NCBI RefSeq assembly: GCF_018687715.1
Contig: NC_056764.1
Coordinates: 4,094,501 to 4,158,500 of the forward strand
DNA: 64,000 bases
Reading direction: 5' to 3'
From: Carya illinoinensis
Lineage: Eukaryota; Streptophyta; Magnoliopsida; Fagales; Juglandaceae
The notes below the pieces were generated by a model. That model saw only the letters and a list, made by a program, of their open reading frames with translations. It was not told the origin of the DNA and did no database searches. This document shows, piece by piece, positions 38,273 through 47,427 of this stretch. Every line of letters begins with the position of its first letter. Position 1 is the stretch's first letter. The position numbers and the translations under genes are program-made.

Positions 38273-39334
38273 TTAAAAATGAACACTTTTATCACCAATC
38301 AAATGATCAACTCTACCACTAGAATCCTCAAAGAAATCAGAAACATTAAGGCTGGTAATATCTTCTCCATCTATAGAAACTAAGGCATTTGATGGTTTAG
38401 CAAAATTTGTCTCAAACTTTTTTGTTTTTTCTTTTTTAGAAGTTTGGTATAAGTCAACCAAGTGTATAGATGTACGACAGGTATAAGACCAATGTCCAGT
38501 CATATCATATCTATGGCATCCATTTTCATCTTTTTTTATAAATTTGTTTTGAGGACCTATATCATTCTCTGAGTTGAACCACTTATAGTAGTGCGGTGTA
38601 TATCTATTATTATCTCTTTTAGTGTGGTCGCTTTTAGGACCTTCACTTTTATATTTTTTCCTACCACGTCCACACTCTCGGTTTCTTTTAAAAGATGCAC
38701 CATTAGTTTCTGAAAACAGTGTAAATCTAGTACCATTCATTTCAGGGAATGATATAGAACCAGTAGGATGTGACTGGTGATTTCTTAACAAAAGCTTATT
38801 ATTTTGCTCAGCTAATAGAAAACAAGATATAAATTCAGAATATTTTTTGAACTTTCGCTCACGATACTGTTGCTGCAGGAGCACATTCGATGTATGAAAA
38901 ATAGTATATGTTTTCTCTAACAAGTCATCATTAGTGAATTTTTTACCACATAATTTCAATAGTGAGCTAATTTTAAAGAGTGTAGAATTATACTCACTAA
39001 TATTCTTGAAGTCTTGCAACCTCAGGTGCATCTAATAATGACGAGCTTTTGGAAGGATTATAGTTTTCTGGTATTCACATCTCTCCCTTAAATCATTCCA
39101 TAAAATAAGTGGATTTTTTATCGTGAGATATTTAGTTTTTAATTCTTCATGAAGATGGTGCCGAATGAAAATCATTGCCTTAGTACGGTCCTGCCGGGAC
39201 CCTTGATTTCCTTTATTAATTGTATCTCTCAAGTTCATCGTATCCGGATGGATCTCAGCATCAAGAATCCAAGATAAATAATTTTTTTCATAAATGTCAA
39301 GACCAACAAATTTCAATTTTGTAAGATTTGACAT
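38273..39334 (-). pseudogene. Remnant of gag, copia copy 2
   Basis: Two open pieces: 39334-39032 (MSNLTKLKFVGLDIYEKNYL start) and 39031-38273, split by a stop. The zinc knuckle near 38510 reads CHRYDMTGHWSYTC, with Tyr where the second Cys should be, so it would not bind zinc normally. Confidence 0.88.
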
Positions 39335-39551
39335 TTTCTATATATATATATATAAATCAGGAACATAAGTATGTTTATATTATAAATAAGAAATACATTC
39401 ACAAAATCAAAAGAATAAACATATAGTTTCATCAAGTAATAATAAGTAATGTAACATTTCATATTCATTTTGGAAACTACCAAAATATATTGAAAAAATG
39501 AAGTAGAAGACTACTAACTTCAAAATCTTCAGAACCTTCATGCTGATAACG

Positions 39552-39817
39552 TGTTATAAAACTAAAAGATAAATGATATAGCAAGATAGAGAGAATATTG
39601 CAAGAGAAATAGTTATTCTTCAATGCAAAACTTGATTATATACAAGTGAATGATACCCATATATATATATGAGTACAAAGGAGTAAGTATGGCTCAATAG
39701 TCTTAATTGTTAGCTAAAGATATGTCTTAATTGATAGCTTCAATGGTCTTAATTAATGACTTCAATGGTCTTAATTAATAACTATGTATGGCCATACAAA
39801 TAAGTTTATATATAACA
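39552..39817 (-). repeat. 5' LTR of copia copy 2
   Basis: 266 bp, TGTTATAAAACT...TATATAACA, with an internal short tandem repeat. Confidence 0.88.
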
Positions 39818-39935
39818 GTAGGTGAATTATCCTCTTATTTTAGGGAATAATATTTAGATTCGAAGACTCACTCTTTTACAAAACTATTAGGATGAATTAA
39901 TTGTTTGTGAGACGAAAAATAATTGTGAAAAATAA

Positions 39936-40098
39936 TCTCAGATATAATTATAAACTGTGTAAATATTATACATTTATTTTAAAAAAGAGTAAATTTGTTA
40001 TTAAAAAATTAATTTTTTTATTTAAATCTTATATTTATTCATTTTCTTAAAATAAGTATGCAGTACTTACCTATTCTATAACCGTAAATATATTTTTT
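39936..40098. repeat. Foldback MITE family A, copy 3
   Basis: TTTATTTTAAAAAAGAGTAA left arm, TTAAAAAATTAATTTTTTTA centre, TTTTCTTAAAATAAGTATGC right arm. Confidence 0.6.
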
Positions 40099-40627
40099 TA
40101 ATTAGCGAGATGATTTTTCATTCTCTCTTTCACGTGTTAGCTACTTATTTTATGCTATATTTAAATTATTTTAAATGTTGGATAATAGATACTTAAGTTG
40201 ATGAATTGTTGTTTTGGCAATTTTTTTGATTTTAGAAATTAAAATTTATCGCTTGAATTATTTCATTAAAAACGAGTTGAAATTAAATGTTAACAAGTGG
40301 TATCCCATTAAAATAAAAGATTTTCCGAGTATTGTAAACATGTTTTGCATTTGTGCGTTTATATCTTATTTTAAGGTATCATATAGGTATGGCTACGAAC
40401 ACCATACCCTCGCATCATGTGCAAAATAATACAACTCAAGTCACATTTCACTCGTTTGTACGTAGATCATGCTAATATATTAATTATTAAGAGTTGAGGT
40501 TGATCATCCATAGATAATTAAAAAATAAAAAAGAATTTATATTATCACGTGTAGCATGATTATTGGCAAGTTACATCTCATATACAAATACAAGGATGAA
40601 ATGTCTATGGAGCAAATCTCCATACAA

Positions 40628-41170
40628 TCAAATATTTTTGAGTCTCAAAACTTTAGCCCATTTTTCACAGTGTAAAGTACTAAAGTTGTTTTGAACTCCT
40701 AAGAGTCTGGTAATATGATAGTATATAACCCAGTTCTTGAAATGAAAAATTAAGTTCGAACTCTCCATTCTCTCTCTCTGTTTTTTTTTAAAGGTTGTTT
40801 TGAATTGAGATGTCTTAAAGCAATGATAAGAAAAATAGACACGTAAAATGAATCTTATAATATTTATTGAATATTTAATACTGCTTAAAAAATATTTACT
40901 CGGATATTTAAAGTGTTGTGATTTCACTTTATAGGCATATCCCTCGCCCACTATAGGCTCAGTCAATGACTCCAGCGGATCCAAATCCCTCAGCAAATTG
41001 AAGGAAGATTTGGGCCACATGTGCATCAGATAATAAGCAGGAACAAACAGAAAAAGAAAATAATCGGAGCCCATTACTTCATAGGCCATATGGAGATTCA
41101 AAATGTGGTGGTACTGAACTGGCAGCACCTTTTTATTAAGAAAACCATTATTTTGGGCTGCCCGGCCCAA
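40628..41170 (-). other. Open frame of 180 codons, not recognised
   Basis: Begins MGRAAQNNGFLNKKVLPVQY and contains SSFNLLRDLDPLESLTEP. I do not recognise the family. It is long for chance in such AT-rich DNA, but the second half is low-complexity in character (ISOFORM-like runs of Phe, Tyr, Lys) and no splice partner, neighbouring exon or convincing promoter was found. More likely fortuitous than a gene. Confidence 0.15.
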
Positions 41171-41360
41171 TTATCATGACTTGCATAACAGACTTGTGAG
41201 TTTAAACTTTAAAGGCCCTAGGCATGCATCCTCCCATTACTCCCAATATGACCTAAAAGAATAGTTTCTTTAAGCTAGAAATCAAGGACAAAATATACAA
41301 ATAAATAAAGTACCTTGCTTTCAGATTAGATGGTACTTGAGGGACAAAAACATTAAGATG

Positions 41361-41525
41361 CGGTTTGGATAGTGAGATGAATAAAATATTGTTGGAATAT
41401 TTTTTTTAATATTATTATTATTTTAGAATTTGAAAAAATTGAATTGTTTATTATATTCTATGTGAGAATTTGAGAAAGTTATAATGATTAGATGAGATGA
41501 AATACTTTCATTATCCAAATGGGGC
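41361..41525 (+). mobile_element. MITE, GTTTGGATAGTGAGATGA family, best copy
   Basis: Starts CGGTTTGGATAGTGAGATGA and ends CATTATCCAAATGGGG. Termini GTTTGGATA and TATCCAAA are inverted repeats. The centre has TTAATATTATTATTATTTTA and AATGATTAGATGAGATGAAA. Confidence 0.85.
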
Positions 41526-42226
41526 CACTTTGAATTCTAAGCTAATCTAGCAATATTTTGCTTACCTAAGTTTAAAAGGCTTCTTTCACCTTCCATTATC
41601 TTTGAGATACACGAGCAATGATTTACATTATTATAAGATAAGCTGCCAGAAAATCCCATTGCTTTCTATGGTTTGACCCGTTGACCACTTTACAACTAGG
41701 GAGAGGCATATAAATAAATTGGCCTAAGGGTCTAATGGGTTAGGAATCATGCTTTAAAAGATAATGTGTTAGAACCAAAACATGACAGTTTTCATGCATC
41801 CCGGACAGTCCACCCCGTGCATTTCGTGGATTGGAAGATAGATCAGTAATAGATAGAGGAGGAATGGTCAAAAGAATTGTTAAAAAAGATAGGAAAAAGA
41901 AAATCTTAGAATGTTTCGGGTCAGATTTTATTGCATATGGTACCCGTCAAAGTGATGGAGACCATGTTTACATCCAAATGGTAGGTGGCAAATTGAAAAC
42001 GGCAACGTTACATACATTCGTTGAATTGTAAATGCCGCGCAATCGCTTTAGAAAAGATTGAGATTTACAATTAAAAAGTTAGTTTTTTTTTTTTTTTTTC
42101 ATATGGGTCTCATATTAATTCATTTTTTTCAAAGCGACTGCACGCCGCTTGCACAATCACGACTGTAAATATCATTTCTCAATTGAAAATGACCTCTCTC
42201 TCAAAACAGAAAAAGAAAAAAGCGAA

Positions 42227-42264
<38 letters not shown>

Positions 42265-42376
42265 ACTGGGTATTGGGTGGCAAAGAGATGATATGCATTG
42301 ATTGAGTTGCATTGCCTACTTCAAGGAGTATTCAACAACACATGGAAGACTACGAAAATAATATGCATTACCTTTG
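41526..42376. other. Intergenic spacer
   Basis: Contains foldback MITE copy 42020-42176 and a (CT)n run at 42233-42258. No gene recognised. Confidence 0.5.
42020..42176. repeat. Foldback MITE family A, copy 4 (well preserved)
   Basis: Left arm GTAAATGCCGCGCAATCGCTTTAGAAAA; right arm TTTTTTTCAAAGCGACTGCACGCCGCTTGCACAATCACGAC followed by TGTAAATATCATTT. The arms are imperfectly complementary. Confidence 0.8.
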
Positions 42377-42821
42377 TGTTGGAAACCCCCAAGTGTGAAT
42401 TGTCTATGTGAACATGTAGCCTCCCATCCACCAAGATAAACTTCTTACGATTCCTTGATGGTTGCAACAGACCCTCAACAGTCAATGATAGCTGCTGAAA
42501 ATTTTCTCTTGTTTGTCAATAATGGTGGCTACATTAGGTAGGCTTCTCCTATAAAAAGAGATATTTTGCAATGATGTAAACCATCCTCGTTAAGGTAAGA
42601 GATCAAAGCAAAGAGCTGTGGGTGAAATATAGGTTCTGGTGAAATTCAGAACATAAGGTTTTTTGAGAGATAGAGAGCTTGTTTATGAGTGTCTATAATT
42701 TTATACACACATATTAAAAATACTGAATTTTCACTTCAATAGACGTAAGCAAGTTGCCGAACCACTTAAATATTGTCTCTTTATCGTCTTGTGTGATTCT
42801 TAAACAGGCAGAAGCACAACA
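42377..42821. mobile_element. Solo LTR with perfect 5-bp TSD
   Basis: 445 bp starting TGTTGGAAACCCCC and ending GAAGCACAACA, with TGTTG/CAACA terminal inverted repeats. The direct duplication CTTTG lies at 42372-42376 and 42822-42826. An internal TATAAAAAGAG (about 42551) and the GCAAGTTGCCGAACCACTTAAA segment near the end are typical of plant LTR promoter and R/U5 regions. No internal retrotransposon domains are present on either side, so it is a recombination product. It is unrelated to the LTRs of either copia copy here. Confidence 0.88.
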
Positions 42822-42826
42822 CTTTG

Positions 42827-44105
42827 TGTACTTAATATTAGCAAACTTTCTAACCAAGGAGTATATTTTTGAGAGATATGTATTGGTTTTGATAAACTCT
42901 TACTAAACAAATCTAAATACCCATGATTTGAAAGTAATATATGTTAGAAGTAGGTGTTCTACCACTTTGTGGGGTTTCTATGTATCTTTCTTGATATAAG
43001 AGTAGGAGGATCGATTCTTCCACTTGCAAGTCTAGTGATAAATAGACCCATTATCCAGAAAACACTACTTTTTGTAAACAAAAAGCTCCCAACATACACA
43101 CCACCTAAGGTTGAGAGAGTTGGGGATGTTCCCATTAACCTGTTCCGGCCTTTGAAATTTGAATACCCAACAGCTACACGCACAAAAGCATTTCCGGCCA
43201 TTTATTTTGTAACAATATTATAGAAAAATAATATTTACAGTTATGATTATATAAATATCATGCAGTATTTTTTAAAAAATAAATTAATAAGAGATTCATA
43301 TGAAAAAAAAATAACCTTTTAATCTTAAATTTTATTTTTTTTAAATAATTATATAATATTTACACATTTCATAATTGTATATAACATTACTTATATTAAT
43401 ATGCAACAATAGATGGTGACATTGGAAATTTACGGACTTTCCGGCTTCCAGGAAAATAGGAAGTCCTAAAATGAACCCATTTTTGATTTTGTGGAACCCC
43501 TTTTTTCAGTTTGTGGGTGGCTTTGCATTGAAAGGTGGAGCTTCCTGATTGGTGACAGAGTGATAAGATTTTGTCCATACTATATAATAGCCATGGAGAA
43601 TGATAGCCTTGCTAGGTACAGGCTTAATGGTTAAAGGGTCTGAGTCCTGACAGCAACTTCATTGAGTTCTGCAGGCAATTTTATCCATTCCAGATACAAC
43701 ACTGAAAAAGGTGAAGAAGTCACCAGATCAAGTTGTAAGTAACCAATGCATGGGCTTTTGGCTTTAACGCCATGATGAAGATGACGATACCATGATCGTA
43801 TGATACTCCTCTCTCTCTCTCTCTAAACCCTATTCCCTCTCCAAAATTGAAGTGTTTTTTTAATTACATAATATATTCTATAATATATTTTTAAATAATA
43901 ATATTTTATAAATTAATTTTAATTTTGTAAAGTATTTTATAAAAGTATTATTCATTATACAATATAGTTATATAATATATAACAAAAAATATTATAATCT
44001 TTCTAGCTACCTCATCACCCTCTCCTACTTCCCAAACTCATTGTCCATGTATCTTCATTTTTATCACCTCTTTTATTTTTTATTCAATCCTAAATTTGAT
44101 AAGAA
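42827..44105. other. Intergenic spacer
   Basis: Holds one family A MITE (43229-43392) and a short (CT)n at 43808-43823. 43400-43800 is of ordinary composition; nothing recognised. Confidence 0.5.
43229..43392. repeat. Foldback MITE family A, copy 5
   Basis: ATATTTACAGTTATGATTAT start, TTTTTTAAAAAATAAATTAA left arm, TTTTTTTTAAATAATTATAT right arm, ending CATAATTGTATATAACATTA. Confidence 0.6.
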
Positions 44106-44275
44106 TTTTGTTATATATAAATAAAATCGCATACTAATTTACATATTAATATTAATTTTTTATATTTAAAATTTAAATTAATATTATTTTTAATAAAATT
44201 AATTTTTTAATTAATTATATTAAATTAATACATATATTAATATATAATTATGTTTATAATTAGATTGTTTTATTT
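44106..44275. repeat. MITE family B, copy 1
   Basis: TTTGTTATATATAAATAAAA start, ATTTAAAATTTAAATTAATA centre, ACATATTAATATATAATTAT end. The same blocks recur at 45550 (reverse) and 46976. Confidence 0.65.
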
Positions 44276-44455
44276 AAAAATTAATGATCTATCATTTTCT
44301 TGTCACTAAATGATCTATCATTTAAGTGCCCGTCATCGTACTCATTCGCATCCAATCTCTAAAGTCGACGCGAAAGTACTGCCAACAGATTGGGCACGTA
44401 GTCCCCAAGCTTAAGTGTACATCTCATGCATGGTCAGTCTTGTACTCTGGTTTAT

Positions 44456-44652
44456 TTTTTTAAAACCCCTTAATTCATTTTATCTAATAATTATAATTTT
44501 TTAAAATTTTTATATAAAATAAAATAAATAATTCAATATTTATAAATTATAAAATAAAAAATATATTAAAAAATATATTTTTTAACAATAGTTTAATTAA
44601 TTTTTTATTTTTATTTTAAATCATTTTATTTCATCTTACGTACGAAAACACA
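44456..44652 (-). mobile_element. MITE, GTTTGGATAGTGAGATGA family, reverse copy
   Basis: TTATCTAATAATTATAATTT, AATAAATAATTCAATATTTA and TTTTATTTCATCTTACGTAC correspond to the reversed family blocks. Confidence 0.55.
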
Positions 44653-45048
44653 GTCTCACACGTCTAGACTTTTCATATTTGAATCAAGCCTTCACATCTC
44701 CATTGATGTGTGACGCCCGGCACTTACCACTGCGAGTCTTTTTTGTGCGCCACCATGTCTCCAGCCTGCTCGACTTCACTCTTCAGCTATCAAATTGTTA
44801 GTTATTTTTCCCTTCCCTTCCCAATTGTAATATCAAACAGGAATGCACTAGCTTGTAGCCTACAGTGAGCGTGTCATATATGTGATGATTGTCTAATAAT
44901 ATTGTAATAATATTTTATTTAATTTTTTTTTAAATATTACATCTTATCTTATTTGATTTATATAATCAAATAGAATCTAATGAATATGCTTTGTTTTCAT
45001 CCCACAAAAGGAAAAATATTAAAATATAAAATATATAATTAATAGATG

Positions 45049-45198
45049 AATAATGCTATATAGAGTTTAAATAATTTTTTTGAAAAAAAAATATTGTTAA
45101 AAAATTAATTAATTTTATATGATTTTGTATTATTTTATTTTTTTAAAAATAAATTACGCAACAGTTACGTAATTTATGTAAATATTATTTTTTATATC
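45049..45198. repeat. Foldback MITE family A, copy 6
   Basis: AATGCTATATAGAGTTTAAA start, TTTTTTTGAAAAAAAAATAT left arm, TTTTTTAAAAATAAATTACG right arm. Confidence 0.6.
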
Positions 45199-45372
45199 TT
45201 TATTTCTGGCATAGATATCGACGCCAACCAAACTTCCTGAGTCCACCCTCTCTTCCCGTTTCCCTCCCCATCTCCGGTCCTCTTTCCATCCTGGCGAACG
45301 TGTCCCACGCCGCCTACCTCAGCTGCACTCAAAGTCCGTGCTTATCCCCATGTAATCTCCACTTTTTACTCC

Positions 45373-45397
45373 CACGTGTCGATATTGGACACACGTG
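45373..45397. promoter_or_regulatory. Paired G-box/ABRE motifs
   Basis: CACGTG at 45373-45378 (in CCCACGTGTC) and at 45392-45397 (in ACACGTGTTA), 19 bases apart, in a GC-richer patch (45220-45530). The patch lies about 2 kb upstream of the CAT gene. Its target gene is unknown; function is inferred from motif only. Confidence 0.4.
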
Positions 45398-45549
45398 TTA
45401 CCTTAACGTTTCGACACCGTCTGTTTCTTTCCTTTCTTTAAGGCAACGCACGCACCCATTTGAGGTTCAATCTTAAGGGTTCGCTCTCTTGTGGCCCCCA
45501 CTTCCCAAGTGGTGTTTTACATGAATCACATCCTTACTCTAATTTCTAA

Positions 45550-45722
45550 TGGTAAAAATATAATTGAAATCATAATTATATATAAATTTTATATTAATAT
45601 AATATAATTAGTTAAAAAATAAATTTTATTAAAAACAATATTAATTTAAATTTTAAATATAAATAAATCAATATTAATATATAAATTAATATTTAACTGT
45701 AATTATATATAACAAAACTTTT
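45550..45722. repeat. MITE family B, copy 2 (reverse)
   Basis: Reverse complement of the blocks at 44106: AATTATATATAAATTTTATA, AATTTAAATTTTAAATATAA, ACTGTAATTATATATAACAA. Confidence 0.65.
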
Positions 45723-46410
45723 TCTAATATCGTGTACTCGTACATCTATAAGACGTGCCACTTATAAAATATATTTTATCATTTTTCTAACTTTTTAAAT
45801 TAACTTTCAGTTTCTTTTTTTTTTTTTTAAGATTTTAAAATAAACTCGTGAAGTTGAGTTGAAACTTTAGTAAACACAAGATTATTATTATTTTACAAAA
45901 AAAATTCCAATTAAAATAAATAATTTAAACTACTAATACAATATATCTCTTTTCAAATTATAAAAAATATATCAAATTATAAAGAATTGACATCTCACCA
46001 ACACCATCAAGAGACAACCAATCTCCATGGTCTCATCCATATATATCGACTTCAGTATAGTTTCGGATTATGACTCCAAAACACAATATGTTTATGAAAC
46101 GTTTTATTGGCACACGTATTTTCCATCAAGGAGATCCAATTCTTTTCTTTACATAAATATATACATTAACCAATGTTTATCACTACATTATTAGAAAAAA
46201 ATTCATTAATTGCATGACCTTTACATATAGTTTCACGTAATATATTAGATTGTAAAATTATTTTTATTATTAAATAAATCTAATATATTATATAAAATCA
46301 TATTAATTTATAAATTTATTTAATTTTGTGTAATCTAACTCTTACACTCCATATGAAAAATAAAAAGCTGGCTTATTGCGAACCACTTTACACATAATTT
46401 TATTTAGAGA

Positions 46411-46562
46411 AATGATATTTACAGTTATTGATTACATAAGTATTGTATATTCTTTTTGAAAAAAATAAATAAATATAAAATTTATATAAAAATTTAATTT
46501 TTTAATAATGAATCTAAAACGAGTGAGTGGCAATTATAAAATATAATTATATCTAGTATTAC
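46411..46562. repeat. Foldback MITE family A, copy 7
   Basis: AATGATATTTACAGTTATTG start and TTCTTTTTGAAAAAAATAAA left arm, with the shared TTTAATTTTTTAATAATGAA centre; the right arm is short. Confidence 0.6.
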
Positions 46563-46758
46563 TCTTTTATTTATCATCGATACTACACTTGTACAATATA
46601 ATTATAACTAGCATTACTTTTTGAGTAATGCTAGTTAAAAAAGTAATGCTAGTTATATGTTTTAAATGTAAAAGCCTTATACAAGTTTTTTGTAAAAATA
46701 TGGGTCTTATAATTTTTTTTTTCATATTTTTTCATGGTAATGTTTATTTTTTATAAAA

Positions 46759-46925
46759 TTAATACTATATACAGTCGTGTAGTGTGCAAGTATCGTACAT
46801 TCGTTTTAAAAAAAATATTCACTATTAAAAAATTAAATTTCTTTTCATATAATTTATATATTTATTTATTATTTTTTTAAAATAATTATACAATAATTAC
46901 AAACTCACGAATATAAATATTATTT
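46759..46925. repeat. Foldback MITE family A, copy 8
   Basis: AATACTATATACAGTCGTGT start, TTCGTTTTAAAAAAAATATT left arm, TTTTTTAAAATAATTATACA right arm, end CACGAATATAAATATTATTT. Confidence 0.7.
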
Positions 46926-46975
46926 TTCTTTTTATAAAATATTTTCGTAAAATTTGTGCATTTAATATTTGTATA

Positions 46976-47148
46976 TGAGTTTTACTATATATAAATACGG
47001 TCGTTTACTAATTTGTGTACTAATACTGATTCATTTATATTTAAAATTTAAATTAACACTATTTTTAATAAAATTTACTTTTTAATAAATCACATCACAT
47101 TAATATACAGATTAATATATAATTATACTTGTAATTATATTTTTCCTA
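46976..47148. repeat. MITE family B, copy 3
   Basis: TTTTACTATATATAAATACG start, ATTTAAAATTTAAATTAACA centre, AGATTAATATATAATTATAC end. Confidence 0.65.
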
Positions 47149-47329
47149 TATAGTTTCTCTTACTCTTTTATTTATCATCGATGGGCCCACCAAGACCGTA
47201 AATAGTCCCAAAAGGTGTATTATTCGGCTCGGCTTGACCCGATGTGGCCGGCGCATCCACACCGTCCATTGTCAGAGAGCACTTCCAGAGTTTTTAACCT
47301 CTCCTTCCACACTCCCCTTCCTCACCCTT

Positions 47330-47336
47330 TATAAAA
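47330..47336 (+). promoter_or_regulatory. TATA box of the CAT gene
   Basis: TATAAAA in CCTTTATAAAACCCG, 92 bases upstream of the chosen start codon, in a GC-rich proximal promoter. Confidence 0.75.
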
Positions 47337-47427
47337 CCCGCCCTTGCCCATCGCTTAACGATAATCACCATCCCAACAAGCAAACTCGATCAGTGTGAGC
47401 AAACCTGAGTGTACAGAGAGGCATCCA

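Larger units (their letters stand above)
34292..39817 (-). mobile_element. Old, degenerate Ty1/copia retrotransposon (copy 2)
   Basis: Related terminal repeats 34292-34533 (242 bp) and 39552-39817 (266 bp) both start TGTTAT and end ATAACA. The second is longer because TTCAATGGTCTTAATTAA is repeated inside it. Many substitutions separate them. On the minus strand the 5' LTR is followed by CGTTATCAGCATGAAG, a common copia PBS form. gag, protease, integrase and RT remnants follow in order with stops and frameshifts. No target-site duplication (flanks ATATG and GTAGG). It is unrelated in LTR sequence to copia copy 1. Confidence 0.93.

Noticed and set aside
47395..47427. Upstream extension of the CAT frame from a GTG codon
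   Set aside because: GTG is not a usual nuclear start in plants; the ATG at 47428 gives the family's N-terminus.
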